A stretch of 64,000 bases of DNA from Agelaius tricolor (lineage: Eukaryota; Chordata; Aves; Passeriformes; Icteridae). The stretch covers positions 6,121,001 through 6,185,000 of the forward strand of contig JALJCS010000020.1 in NCBI GenBank assembly GCA_023055355.1, in the 5' to 3' direction. A model generated the notes under the pieces. That model was given only the letters and a program-made list of their open reading frames with translations. It searched no databases and was not told the DNA's origin. Below are positions 34,461-47,280 of the stretch, one piece after another (positions within the stretch are counted from its first letter, which is position 1; every line of letters begins with the position of its first letter). Position numbers and translations under genes: made by a program.

Positions 34461-36195
34461 CTTTCAAATATCAACACAGGCAAGATACACATAAAAGAGA
34501 CTATTTCCTTGTGAAGCAAGGCAAGCCCTCATATCTCCATTTAACTGTTTCTCCCTGGAGATGCACAGCACTAGGCTGAGTATTTGAGCTGCCTCCTTCT
34601 TCCCTTCCCCATCACTGGGTTGACTGGGAGCTGTGTAAAAATCTCTTTTGCTCATAAAAAGTTCCTGCTTGGGCCCAGTAATCTGTCCAGGGTGGAAGCA
34701 GAGCTGAAAATAATGAGTGGCCCTTGCTTTCTTACCATATCATTAATGTAGTTCTTATTAGAAGAGCAGATTATTTTTGTTCAGTGGGTGTAACTGCTCT
34801 GACTTCTATTTCTGTGCTCTGCACCCTTCCAGTAAAGAACAAAAAGGAGTATGGGTCCTCCAGCCTTCAGGTTTGGGGACATTGATGGGTTTGCACACCT
34901 CTTTCAGGCACACAAGCATCCTTGTGGTGTCAGTGACCCTCCTTCCCCTTCCAACAAAAGAGCCTGACTCTGCCTCCCCTCCCATTGCAGGGAAGCTGCA
35001 GACACAGAGACTGATGGCAGACTGGAGGAAAAAGAAAAAAAAAAACAAAAACCAAAGAGCAGATAAAATCTTGTCAGGTAACTCCCAGATTCCTGAGGTC
35101 TGGAGTGCTGAGTTGCCCCTGTGTGATTTTCTCCTGAGGCTGCCACGACACCTCCTGTAGGTGTTCAAGGACACACAGACATTGGCCTGTCCTGCTCTGG
35201 TGGGGTGTGTCCTACATCTTGGGGTTTAACCTCAGACCCTGCAGCTGACAAACCCTGCCCTCTGAGGCTGCCAGGGTGGCACTGATAACTTGGTATCCAT
35301 CACCTTTCCTTGGTGTAATCCTCTCTGCACAGATTCCCAACAGATTCCCCTCTGGCTGCAGCTCTGCTAAAGGCAGCAGGATTTGTTCTTCATTTCATGA
35401 TGAGAGAGGAGCACAACGATGAAAGAAAATCCCTGTCCAGAGGGAAGAAGAAAACTATTTTTTTCCAGCTGGAAAAAAAAAAAATCCATGGGTGGTTTTC
35501 TAAATGTGAGCTACTGCTTAGGTGAGAAGCAGTCAAAAATACACATGGGTATAGTTGTAATCCAAGGCAGTCCACATCCCTGCTATGAGCACAGCAACAT
35601 TCCAATTACACCAAGTGCTAGAGGAAAAGATAACATTTTCTTTTGTTGGTTTCACTTCAAAAAAAAAAAAAAAGAAAAAACGAACAAAATAAACAAAAAG
35701 ACCAGAACAAGGCAGTTTCTTGAAAGAAGGCCAGCTTTCACAGGAGGCACCTTCCAGAATTTCATGCAAAAATTATCAAGCATGCCACTGTGAGGCGATA
35801 TTATATTGAAAAAGTACAAATAAAAAAAAAGAAAAGAAAGCAGTAGCAGGAAGGGAAATTAAGAATTCTTCACACAAATACACCACTGTTATCTGCTCAG
35901 GGACTGTGCATAAGCAGAAAGGGACACAAGAAAAGAAAAGGCCAAAGAACACTCCCAGTTTCTACAACAATTTTTCATTGTTCTGTTCGGATGTCTCCTA
36001 GTAAAGTTTTTTCTTTTTGGGGGGAGCAATGTGAAAGTCACCAAATGAGTGTTTTGACTCAATAATTAAGCTCATGTTGGGGTCACAGACTCCCTGTGTG
36101 ACTGATATACTTGGTTAAAACAAGCTTTTAAATCAAGTGAGCCCCCAGTGCTCCCACAAAGATCAGGGCAGAGGCCAAGGCACACTCCTTGGCTG
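34461..36195. other. Unique sequence with several A-rich runs
   Basis: A runs lie at 35473-35484 (12) and 35659-35673 (15), with A/G-rich patches near 35030-35050 and 35820-35840. The runs do not terminate recognisable retroposed sequences. Open frames here are low-complexity lysine-rich or phenylalanine-rich readings of those runs. No gene is seen. Confidence 0.6.
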
Positions 36196-36310
36196 GAAGA
36201 TCAGCAGGGATTGTTTCAAGATAAACAGATAAAGCCATTAATGCTCATTACAGACTAGAGATTTGAAATTAATTGTCCCTCACGTAAGACACAACCACGT
36301 TGCAGGTCAG
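36196..36310. promoter_or_regulatory. Possible conserved non-coding element
   Basis: A short AT-rich block with AGATAAACAGATAAAG (two GATA-type sites), CATTAATGCTCATTAC and AAATTAATTG homeodomain-type words, and retained CpG in CACGTAAG and CCACGTTG. No repeat or exon was seen. Conservation was not tested. Confidence 0.25.
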
Positions 36311-39300
36311 ACCAAGAATCACCTGTGCAGCCAAAGCGGTTGATTAAATTTTGGGCATGGGAGCAAAAGATGAAGCAGAAAAGCTTGGTGACAGGAGGGA
36401 AAATGGTGGCCCAAGAAAGAGCTCTTTAGCTCTTTAGGAACTATTGGCTGGCAGAGGCCTGGAGCCATGAGCAGGGAAACACTTCCCAGTTTAAAACTGG
36501 AACCCTGAAAAAAAAGGCTTGGTGCATCCCTGCTAAAAAACCTGTGACAGTGACCATCCCCAGATTTCCTCCCAATGACCAGGACAAGCTCTAACAAGAA
36601 GAAATGCTATGAGAAGGTGTGTGTTGCACATCCATGGTGTGTGTATCCCTGTGACAGCATAGCTGTGCCTCAGTTTCCCCCCCACAGGACGAGGCTGCAG
36701 CCTTGGCTTTGTCCAGCCCCTTTCACTGCCACAGTGAATGAAGAGCACGGGGTGAACCCCCTGCCCTGTGGCTGCAGCAGAGCTTGTGACCACAGCCACG
36801 TGGACACCATGGCATGAGGAGGAGTTTTAGGGGAAGAGAGGCATTTATTGAGAGAGCCCTGGAGGCAGCAGGAAGGGGCTGCTTCCCAAAGCACCAGGCT
36901 CCTCTCCAGAAGCCCTGCTGCGTCCCGCTGGACTGCCAGCAGCAGACAATTAATAATGTAGTGCCTGTCTGCTCCTGCCAGGGACCCAGGGGAGGCAGGC
37001 CAGCAGCTGCCTGCTGCTCCATTATTGAACAGATCTGAGAACAAACGTAATCTGTTTTCCATTTACTCTTCAGGGATTACTGCATGCTGCCTTTGTCTAG
37101 AAACTGTCTCCACTTTGCAAGCCTTTTTCCATCCATTTGCACAGGCCTGGTCAGTCTCTGGCTGCAGGGGGGCTCCTGATTTCATGGCACACCTCCAGAA
37201 CTCTGGACCTTCTAACCAAGCCAGGCTGCAAAATTAGACCATGAATGACCAAAAACTGGGAGAGGAGGACCCAGTTTCACAGGGCTCCTCTGCAGAGCAT
37301 GTGAGAGGAGCTATAGGTGTAAAATCTGGGGAAGCTTTGAAGATATAGTCTTACATCCTTTAATTTAAAAATCAAATAACCCAAAAGACACAGATTTGGA
37401 TTTATCATTAGAGCAAGCCACCTGTCCTCACTATCAGCATCAGCTGACAGGAGATGGTCCCACACTCAGGACATGGGCACAGCTCCAGGCAGACAGGGGC
37501 AGAAGAGTGGAAGAAGACAGGATCTAACAGGATCCCCCTGAAGTGACTCAGACCATACCTCTGGCACTAAAAACAACAATCATCTTCCCAATAGACCATC
37601 TTTCATCTGGATCCCTGGGGCTGTCCCACTACAGAGCAGTGCCACTCCTGCAGTTTATGAACAAGGCTGGTCAGAGCAAGGCTCTGATTTGTTATTGCAC
37701 TAAGGATGATAAGGGCAGCTAATCCCTGATCACCATCCAAAAGCTTTTCTGCAAGATCTGGAGCAGAAATATAAAATTTCTATTCCCCAGGCTATTTCTA
37801 CACAGTTGCCACTTGCATCTGTCAGCAGGTGGCACAGGAAAGAGAATCTCAGCTCTGCTGCCCGAGGCAAGGAGACCATGGATGACTCCTGCAGACACCA
37901 GCTTTTCTGAAAGCTATCTGTAACTTTTGGGTTCACTCAGTCCCTCCAGCACTCAGAATTCCTTTTCTACATGAAGAAACAGCTTAAAGTGCTGTCATGA
38001 GCTAACAGACAAATCTTAATGGGTCTGCAGATCACCACCCAACCTGCAGGCAAATGTTCATCTGCATTGAGGCAGGGCTGTGAAAGGAAGGACACCCCTT
38101 GGAGTATTGCTGGCACTCCTCACACCAGTTAATGCTCTTACTGCAGAGAGATGGAAATTTGGGAGGAGAGGAAAAAGGACAAGATGAGAATGAAGAGAAG
38201 AAAAATAGATGGAGTCAGCCAGTGTTGCAAGATGTGGGCAGCCAACTTCTCTCTGCTTGAGAAAGGACACGTTACCACAGGTTGGGGCCTCAAGAACTTG
38301 GCTGCTGATGCTGGTAAGCACACATTCACTTTCCTGAGTTACCTGGCATCTCTGCAATCACTGCTGGCTGCCAGCATTTCACTAACTGCAGAGTGAAGGC
38401 CCCACCTAAGGACACGCTGCCCATAACAGGACCCCAGCATTACTGTAAGGTGCTGTTACTTTTGGGTCTGACCTCAGAGCTAAGGGGTCAGAAGAGCTTG
38501 TTTGCCAACAAGATATAAGAGACCATTTGAGAGCTACTCAAAGAGGCTTCCTAAAGTCCAGGGCTGAGAACAAAAGCCCTTTTGGTACAAAGCCATGACA
38601 ACACTCATGTGTATTAACCCATGGCGCATAAATCCTTTAAACAGCATGAAGAAACCATTAAGCAAAACCCATCAAATTCATATAAAAATCATGCTTGCAG
38701 AGCAGGACAGGGGTGGAGGAAACATACAGTGCTTTCTAAATGTCTGGCTGAGGAGGAAATGTTTGCAGAAAGAGTGCAAAGACCCCAAGGAATCCATTAA
38801 ATTCAGCATCACCACAATGCATTGCCAGTGTGGAAAGCCTCATTACTCTCAAATCACAGCCTCCAACCCAAAGCACAGAGCTGCTTCCCTGAGATCTGTA
38901 CCTGGAGAGGATAGGCAGTACTTCCTTTCACAGACACTTGCTGTCTACAACCTCTTGCTCTGACACAAGAGGATATCTGATGTCCACGTGCACTGCACTG
39001 AACCAGAACACAGTCCCATCTCAGCATCTTGAAATAATTGAGAGTCCTTGGAGCCAAAAGCAGAAGTGGCTTAGCAGCTGTAAGGCAGCAGCACTTCATT
39101 CCCATGCTGTGTGTTCATAAGGAAGACCTCAAAGCTGTTTGAGAACATCACAGTGACAAAAAGGCCTTGCTGGAGCCATTATTAAACTCATTTAGCTGGT
39201 GTGTAAATGGAGGCCCAGACAGGATAAACAATCTGTCTGCTGAGAACTGATCACCTCTGAAATGGCAGCCCAAAACGATTAAGACTCTCATTTTCTTTAC

Positions 39301-41073
39301 TTATCCCAAACATTTTTCCATTTCACTGGTGAGGCAAGGGGACATTATTGCAAATATTTCCCTCTCCATCCATATTCACTCTTCATCCCTGTCTGTTTTG
39401 AGAAGCAGAAACAAAAGAGTTCCCATGTGTGGGGAAGGAAGCACCTCCTTCCCCTTTTGGGTGGGTCAGCACACCATGGCTGCTTTTACTTCTGTGCTGC
39501 TGCACAAATGCAGTCACAACGGGAAATCAACCTACAATTGCCATGGGCTGTACACCAGTCTGTAGCCTAACAACAGGTTTTGGTGAGCAGGAGTGCTTGC
39601 CACACACCAAAGTGCTTGGCTGGCCAGGCTGGATACACAGAAGTAATGGAAAAATGGAGCCATCCTTCTGCCATATTAAGGACATTGATCAATGAAAATG
39701 CAGCATTGAGCAGCCTAATAGCACTGTTAAAAGATCATTGCTGCTTCTTTAGCTAACAAGTCAGCTTCTGAAAAAATCATTTTTTATGGAACCCAAGAAG
39801 ATATATCAACACTGGCTGAGATCTCCAGCAGGTGTAAATTGATGTGGTTCCACAGATGGCCATGGAATTGCCTTGATTTAAAATCAGCTTATAACTTAAG
39901 CATGTAGTATTTTGCAGCAATAAATAATACCCATGAAAATTAGACAGGGGTGAGGGGTCAGACAGGCTAAAGCTATTTTCTGTCTGTAGTCTCCATGCTA
40001 TTTTCATGCTGTGGAACTCTTTCAATGGTGCCAAGATACTCAGGGTCACCTGTAGGGTCCTAGCTGGTCTGTGACACTCATCAATCAGGCTGTTTCCTTC
40101 AGACTGAATACCAGGGAGGGGTGGGGTGGCAAAAAGAAAATGCAGGATTCCTTCTCTTGCCATAGCTACTGATGTAACTCCAAATTATTTGAACCAGAAG
40201 TGCTGCTCCAAAAAAGGGCTTTATTTTAAAAAATGGGATTTGCTTTCATGACCCTTCCCGCTTCAGAATTCTTCACCCTGATCCCAGAAGGTTCTCAGAA
40301 GGAGGAAGAACCTTCACCAAGAGAGCAGGCCCCTCAGGGACCATGCACTGGGGTGGGGTGGGTGCAGGATCAAACAGCAGGGGTGGTTTGTGAAGGAAGC
40401 CCCTGCTGTGCACACAGCAACAGGAGCTGCACAAGCCCTAATCCCATCAGCTCTGGTTAAACCCACAGAGACCATTAAGATTAGCAGGATTCCAAGGCGT
40501 GGTATCCAGCTGGCTTCCCACGGGAATTAGACAGCTCTGCTCTGGAGAGCTTCCCCTCAGGCTCAGGTACTGTGTTTCACTTTCCTCAAGCAAACAACAC
40601 TGGAGAGAATACAATCAACACAGCAAAAAAAAACAAGGCAAAAAATGGAACAATTTCCTGCACAAGTGCCCCGTGTGCTTTGTCTGGAAGTGGATTCTGA
40701 GGACATGAGTAATGCCAATCCCAGAAGAATAAAAGGCAATGTGACTGCAGCCCAGGGAAGGAAGCATCTCCTGTGAAACACTGGAAGCAGACCAGCATCC
40801 CACAGAGAAGAGCACTGCTTTTGCCAGCACGATCCAGGAATGCCAGCAGCTCTGCCCAGAGAGTACCAGCCCTCCCAGGCTTTGGAATCATTTGGAATCA
40901 GCCCAGAGGTGAGAGCTGGAGCTGACTCTGACTCCTGCCCTCGACCTGGGCCACCTGAGCTGTGCAGGCAAGGCTGGGCAGCAACTCAGGAGCTAAACCT
41001 GCCCTCACTGCCCACTCCAGCACCACTGGCTCTGAGTTATTGCCCTGTTTTAACTCCATGAACCCCAGAGCTC
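36311..41073. other. Unique non-coding sequence, no gene seen
   Basis: Nearly 5 kb without a supported gene or major repeat. GC-richer parts (36700-37020, 40230-40460) have overlapping open frames on both strands. The 39860-39950 part is AT-rich. A two-copy 10-bp tandem at 40881 is listed separately. Confidence 0.55.
40881..40900. repeat. Two tandem copies of TTTGGAATCA
   Basis: The 10-base word TTTGGAATCA occurs twice in direct succession without mismatch. It is probably a small recent duplication. Confidence 0.9.
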
Positions 41074-41098
41074 AAAAAAAAAAAAAAAAAAAAAAAAA
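41074..41098. repeat. A25 homopolymer
   Basis: Twenty-five A residues follow CCCCAGAGCTC. No AATAAA signal, intronless coding remnant or target duplication was seen upstream, so a processed-pseudogene origin is not supported. Confidence 0.95.
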
Positions 41099-42299
41099 GG
41101 CTTTTTCATCTTCCAGAGGAGAAAACAGCTTCACCAAGAGGCCAACAGATTATAGGGGTATTTATCAGGGCTGATGCTTTATCAAAAACAATAGGAAGGG
41201 AGGGGAAACAGTCCCATTTTTGCTCTCTCTCTGCTTCTCTAAGCACCACAGACACATGTTCAGACTCCCCTGTGGCTGGAGCCTGAGCAGAGCAGAGGAG
41301 CTGCAAGCAGCCTTTGCTGGCACCATGGCTCTGCTGCCTTCCGGACGCCTGGCAAGCAGCAGCTTCCCCAGCCCATAAATTGCACAGGACTCAAAATGAA
41401 GTCTCCTGCCTCCACTCCTGGTTTATTAACCCCATGAGGCATTAGGAGACCTTTTTAGAACCAGAATGGCAGATAAAGGTAATAAAGCAGAATTGGCTCT
41501 CAAACAACCAAGCTTTAGTCCCCAGGAAGATGCTTCTGGTCATATCTTTGAAACATTTATTCTACCTCCACCAGCCCTGCAGTAGCAATGCATTCAGATA
41601 CAAGCAGCTGATGATTTTCTAAAGACTGCAGCATAAATATGAGACAAGAAGCAACACAACATGTTGTATGCAGCAAGACATTTCAGGAGCATCTGTGCTT
41701 TGCCAAATCAATTCTCTATGATCCAACACCTTGGAACACCTCACTAGGAGCTGGACTGCAGATGAAACCCTTCTGCCTGACTTTTTGGAGGAAAACCTCC
41801 AACAACTTCAAAGACACTGACATTTTCACCTTATGTGAGGAACAGCTGCACAGGTGCAAGCTAAAGGTGCTTTTGTCACCTCATACCACTTGGCATAGTG
41901 GATGGAACCTAGAGAGGGTCTGGTGTCACTTCTGTCTCATTCCAGCTCTGGTCTCTGAAATTTTGAAGTATTTCAGGCAGAGAAAGCACCAAGACACCCA
42001 ACCCAGGGCTTATCCACCTTCCCAGCATCTACCAGCACAATACCAAGGGATGTAATGGTGACCTGTATCTCTAATAGGCTGCCAGACCTCAGTGTTCCTT
42101 CACCTTGCTGCCCCTGTGCAGTGAGGTGCATCTCACTCACCTGCTTATTTCACCCTGCCTCTGTCTGAAGACTCCTGCCAACAGCAACAAACCCATTCTG
42201 TGCCTCAGGTACGCCTCTCCTCCCCACCAGCCAGCCCCTCATTACATGCTGCTCTCTGGAGAAGGGAGCCTGCCTTGTTTTGCAATTGCAAGCCCCAAT
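41099..42299. other. Unique non-coding sequence, no gene seen
   Basis: A 138-codon open frame at 41639-42055 (+) has mixed composition but no recognised domain and no convincing flanking splice sites. No RNA gene or mobile element was recognised. Confidence 0.5.
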
Positions 42300-42575
42300 C
42301 TCTTCAGACAGATTTCACAGTAATTGCAGAGCCGAGCCGCCCGGGCTGCGCCTTCGCTCCAATGTTTATCCAAGGTGCCATGGATTTCCAGCTGTGATCT
42401 GTCAGTGATTATTTCCATACCCTTCACTTCACCCCTGTATGCAGGCATGTACCGAGGAGAGAGCAGTAATTAGAAGAATTGGGGTCTATTTAATTACCTT
42501 CTGACACGATAACACAGCAAAGCAGGGAGACTCCCAGCAAATCAGATGGAACGGCCGTGGAGCAGCAGCGTGGGA
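42300..42575. promoter_or_regulatory. Candidate conserved non-coding element with CpG-dense core
   Basis: About five CpG dinucleotides lie within 42331-42357 (GCCGAGCCGCCCGGG..., CTGCGCCTTCG), the densest CpG cluster noticed in the window. Further CpG words follow (ACCGAGG, ACACGATAAC, AACGGCCGTGG, CAGCGTGGG). TAATTA homeodomain cores lie at 42467-42472 and 42491-42496. It is too short for a classical CpG island and has no TATA or recognisable first exon. An enhancer or an orphan promoter is possible. Confidence 0.38.
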
Positions 42576-44473
42576 CCTGCATCACATTAGCACAGGTTGC
42601 CTCTGCTGCCAGGGGGGATGGAGCATTTGGTCCTGGCTGGCCCAGCAGGAGGCAGGCTGGGCTCAGAAAGGAAGGGGGGGTTGCCCAAATTCACCCACAA
42701 GAGGCAGAAAGAGTTGGTTTCACACAGATTCACGACAGCTCATCCCTCAAGCAGAGGAAAAGTCTCCTCCCACACAACTTTCCCCTCTCTCCTTAACAGC
42801 GGTGCCTGATTTCAAGAAGACAAGAACAGCTTGGGAAGGCAATGGATAGTGGAGGTTAGATCTGCACCTTCTGTAGCCCAGAGACCCTCAGAAAGTATCT
42901 GGACTGTTCCCCCACAGCCTCTTCCAAGGGAGAGCTGAACAGTCAATGTCAACCACCACACAGCCTCAGGAGACGCAGCGCAGGGTGAGTGGCAGAGAGA
43001 AAACTCGAGTGGCCTGCAAGTCCCAGGGTGAACTCCTGCACTGGCACTGAGCTCCTCACATTTGTTTCTGTGCAGGATGTAATTGTTTGTCCTCATCACC
43101 CTTTCACCCTGGACCCCATGGGCTGGGTCCATCTAACTTTGAATTCATGAGGGTCATGGTTCTGCTAAAGGCATCTTATTTTTGTCTCCAGCTCAGGCAG
43201 AGGGCACAGAGCTCTGGGGAAGGATGCCCCACTGCCCTGCTCTCCTGCTGCAGGAGATGACTTTCAGCAGCTCTTCTTCCCTAAGCTGTACCCTCGATCC
43301 TTTTGGACACCACCTGCCTTAGGGGAACACAATTATCCTCAGGGATGTTTGGAAATCAATAAAGCCTGGGTGATGGCTGGAAACATCTGTGCCAGGACCA
43401 CCAGAGCGGCCTCAGGCTCACTCAGTCCTGCCTTTGGGGATGCTGGCTGGCTCCCCACACCAATCTGTTACAAACCTGTGGTGAAGAGGCAGGATGTAAA
43501 ACCCACAAACTGTTCCTCTGCAGAAAGGAAATGAAAACCAAGCAGAAAAATCTAACCACACACGCCCAAGTTCGTCAGGAGACAACCAGAAAGAAGGAAA
43601 AGGAGGAGATCCCTCAAGATGACAGCAGAGTCTGTGCCACCAGCCTGATTCACACCAACTCCAGGAGGAGCTGCAGGTGCACAGCACCTCTGAAGACAAC
43701 GTGGTTTTAGCTTCATAAATCACCTGGGAGCTCACAAGAAAGACACCCTACCATTTCCTCCTCCTAAACAGAAAGCCCTTTCAGAATCTGCTAGGATACT
43801 GAGTTTTTTTCATGACAAAAATTGAGTTACTTGAAAGGCTCTTCCCCAGAAATGATTGAATGAATTCTGTCTCACTTCTCTTTTGGTTTTACTGGTGCGA
43901 AACAAGAGAAGAAGATACCCATCTTCTCCTAAGCTGGGTGTATTCAAAATACAGGATATTCTGACTGATTTTGGATGTAGGAATCAATGTCATGTCTCTG
44001 TTCTGCAGAGGGTGGTTTCTCTCAGAGCCTAGTGAGAATAAGCACATCTATGACTTGAAATTCATTCTCTGGAAAAGTCCTCCATGCTTTGTTTAAAATT
44101 CATTGTTTCTTGTAGAGCCATTCGCTAGAATATTAATAGAAGGAAAATATATAAAAGGAAGAAATGCAGCTGACAGGAATTTGGTTAAAAATTTAAACCA
44201 ATGTTCACAGTACTTTTCAATTTCTCAGCTCTGGGTTGTGTAATTTTCAATGCACAGGCCCTGAATCAGGCCTGACTTCTAATGCTATTTTGAAAAGAAA
44301 AGAGATGATGAATGTTTTGGCAGATTCTTGATTTCCTTTTCAGCTCGCTGTGAAAATATGATTGAAAATGCAAAAATGCCATAAAAAAAAAAAAGAAAGG
44401 AGATGAAGGACAGAACATTACAGAGGAAAAAAGAGCCTGCATAGCCAAAGAGGTCAAAAACTGGACTTCCCTT
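42576..44473. other. Unique sequence, AT-rich second half
   Basis: The 42576-43740 part is GC-richer with overlapping short open frames. From about 43790 to 44240 the sequence is AT-rich and repeat-free, with AAAATATATA (MEF2-like) near 44147, and could hold a regulatory element. No exon is recognised. A 12-base A run lies near 44383. Confidence 0.5.
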
Positions 44474-44545
44474 AATGAAAGACTTGGCAGTGCTAGGTTA
44501 ACAGTGGGACTCTGTAATCTTACATAAATGATTCTGTGGTTCTAA
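44474..44545 (+). mobile_element. CR1 LINE 3'-end fragment
   Basis: The sequence reads GACTTGGCAGTGCTAGGTTAAC, then AGTGGGACTCTGTAATCTTA, then AAATGATTCTGTGGTTCTA. It follows the avian CR1 3' end (GACTTGGCAGTG..GGTTAA, TTGGACTCGATGATCTTA, AATGATTCTGTGATTCTA). The usual AGGTCTTTTCCAACC block is deleted. It is a severely 5'-truncated, old copy with no reverse transcriptase sequence. Confidence 0.8.
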
Positions 44546-46789
44546 ATTTGGGTCCAAAGCAACCACAATAAGACCAAGAGGTGCACAAACCCACTTTCCT
44601 TTGGTGGTGCTCCAGAGGGGTGAGGAGAGCAATTGATAAGACCAGTGGCTTGGAAAACACCTGCAGCTCCTCTCCCCAGCCACCATTTGACTCCACAGTG
44701 CAGGGGTGAATGATGCCTGAACCAGTGACCAACTCATCACACCACTCAGGTCCTGTACCTAATTTACATACCACTGCATGTATTTCCATTAGACAAAACA
44801 AATACATATGATTCTATGAGTAATATCATTCTAAGTTGCAGAAGAAAAGAAACTGGTGGGGAAGGCAGGAGGGAGAAATGACTGAAGCAGTTATTAACGA
44901 GAAACTACCCTGTAATTACACAGATTACCATTACCCCATCAAAAGGCAGCAAAACCACACTGAATTAACACCCAAACACTCCCAACAGGCACAAACTATT
45001 TCAGAGCAGAGCTCTCCTTACCACAGACCCTGCAAGTAGCAGAAGACTTGGCCTCACAGATGGCATCTGCTTTCTATCCACCCCCTGTTTATCTCCAACC
45101 ATAATTAGGAAGAACACCAGCAATCAGAGGCCATCAGCTGCTCCCAGCCCATATTGGAACAGGGCTGGAACAGATGTGTCACAGCTTTGTACCATTATCC
45201 TTCCTCCACCTCTCTAACCAGCAACAGCTTCATGAAGAACAAACCTTGCCACACCTGAAATACTTCAAAACAAAGGGATGGCCTGGCTCTGCTTCAGAAG
45301 CAGCAAAAAGGGGACAGCACCACAGTGAGCTGCTTTACTGGATCTGTTCAGTCACTGTTAGAAAGTGCAAAGGCTTGATGTGGCTGTGTCACACCAAATA
45401 AAGCAGAGTGTTCTCTCAGCCTTTATCCAAGGACAAGCAGTTAACCAAGATCACTGCAACCCTTCTGGGGCTGGAACATGACCCACAGTAATCAAACTCA
45501 CCAGTACAGGCCAGAGGAGGGAATTACCCTCATGGGAACTGCAGCTGCAATTTCAAATGAGCAGAGCACAACCATCTGCACTGGAGTCTGGCTGTGACAG
45601 CTGTTCTTCAGGACTTCTTCAGAGTTCCTACATCCTTTCAGCCATCTTTCATTTGCTGTGCAAATCCCCTCCCAGAACTCCTTGTAAGAACACCAGGAAA
45701 AATGAGCTGTTGAGTGTTGACTGATTGCAGGGAAAGAGCAGAGCCAAATTCAGCACCATCCTCCAGGAAGGGCATGACCAGGGAGGAGCTGCTCAAGGGC
45801 ACTGGTGAGCCAGCCCAGCAGAGCTCTTACCTCACTGTCTGCTAAGAGCAAAGCTGAGGATTGCTGCAGCCCTCTTCCTTCCTAGCTCTGGTCCCTCCTG
45901 ACACATGGGCTATGGCATCTCCTGTCACCTCCCTGCTGGTGGCACAAGATGAGCACAAAGCAGCAGCAGGGAGCTCATCCATAGAGCACTGGGCCACTCT
46001 GTTGGGCAGACAAGGCTGGGACAGCAGTGCCCCTGAGTTCCCAGTGCTGTGTTTGAAGAGTGGCTCCCAGGGAGAGCTGCAATGTGCAGGTACTAACTGC
46101 AAAAGGAGCTCTCAGCAGTGAGTAGTGCCACCCTGAGCAATGCTGGGTGGTGTTACTACCTGAGTTTCCAGTGCCATTGCCATGGCACCTGCCCATGACA
46201 CCCCAAAATCCTCCTGGCTGGGCTGGGAGCTGTGTGGGTGCCCAGGAAATCCTCTCCCCAGACATGGGCTGAACCCAATCCAGATCACCCCCTCTCCCAC
46301 TCCAGCCACACGCACACTCTTGTGCAGGAGGCAAAACACTCCTCATGGAAAACCCAAAAGTGGCCATTGCTGTATTTGTGAGCGTGGAGGGAATTCTTCA
46401 CTGGTGAGAAGCACTGGTAGAGACTCTTCCCAGTGTGAGGCTTTGCCAGGACAGAGCCCATCCTGCCCAAGAGCTCAGCCCCAGTGCCCAGCAGGGCACA
46501 GACAGGACAGGCCCCCAGATGTGAGTCTGCATCAGCAAAGTCTGCACAAACCACAGAGCCATTATCAGGGGTAAAATTAGCTCCTGTTACTGACAGCATC
46601 TATCACTCATTCCTACTCTAATCTCTACCAAGGGAAGGATTTACAAGCAACAGTGATGAAAGAGAAAAGGGAAGGGGGAAAAAAATCAAAGCAATACAGA
46701 GGGGAGAAGAAAAAAAATCAAAGCCAAGATAACAAAAGCATTTGTGAGGCTGGAAGAAACAAACTACATTGTATTACAGGGACCAAGGG
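44546..46789. other. Unique non-coding sequence, no gene seen
   Basis: Mixed sequence. The GC-richer 45840-46570 part yields 130-codon open frames on both strands over the same bases, which argues against either being coding. A/G-rich stretches lie at 46650-46730. Confidence 0.55.
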
Positions 46790-47280
46790 ATCCTTATCAT
46801 GCCTAGATAAGATTTTCATTCACTGTGTTGGGAATTATTTTTTTTAACTGTTTAAGAAGATTCAAATACATTGCCAGGTACCTCCAGCTCTATAAGGATC
46901 TCCTTTTAGCCATGCAGCATTGCAGCAGCTTGTCCTAATAAAAATCATAGGGTAACACACACAATGGGAAGCACATCAAAGGGACACATGTTGTAAGCAT
47001 CCTACCAAACAGGTATAAGAACTTAAGGTGGGGAAAAGATAAAGATCAGATTTTATGTCAGTGTTATTAAGAGGTTTAGACACCCTTTAAAAAAAGGATT
47101 TATTAAAAACCTATTATTCACAGAATAACTAGTTTTGATAAACCTAACCCTTAGATCAATAGATAGTACACCACCAGATGTGTATTAGTAAATAATTATG
47201 TAATGCAGACATTAATGAGCCATTATGAAAAATACTATTAAAATATGACCAAAAGAAGAAAGCAATCCACCACCAGTGCT
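46790..47280. promoter_or_regulatory. Candidate conserved non-coding block, AT-rich
   Basis: About 490 bp of AT-rich, low-CpG, repeat-free sequence in sharp contrast with the GC-rich flank upstream. AGATAA lies at 46805-46810, a second GATA-type site (AAAGATAAAG) near 47036, and AGTAAATAATTATGTAATGCAG near 47188 combines homeodomain-type words. No open frame of note was seen. A weak resemblance to a CR1 tail near 47115 was not accepted. Confidence 0.3.

Noticed and set aside
36660..36685. GTGCCTCAGTTTCCC, as found in MIR elements
   Set aside because: No TGACCTTGGGCAAGT block upstream and no AAAATGG block downstream.
39200..39235. GTAAATGGAGGCCCAGACAGG, slightly like a reverse MIR core
   Set aside because: The match is short with no second conserved block, so chance is more likely.
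41074..41098. A25 run considered as the tail of a processed pseudogene or SINE
   Set aside because: No AATAAA, coding remnant or flanking duplication upstream.
44808..44821. ATGATTCTATGA, like a CR1 terminal repeat
   Set aside because: The preceding sequence lacks the CR1 CCTTCCAACC and GATGATCTT blocks, so the word alone is too short.
47115..47160. Weak resemblance to a reverse-oriented CR1 tail (TTCACAGAATAACTAG)
   Set aside because: Only the first ten bases fit, and the following sequence does not align with the CR1 3' end.
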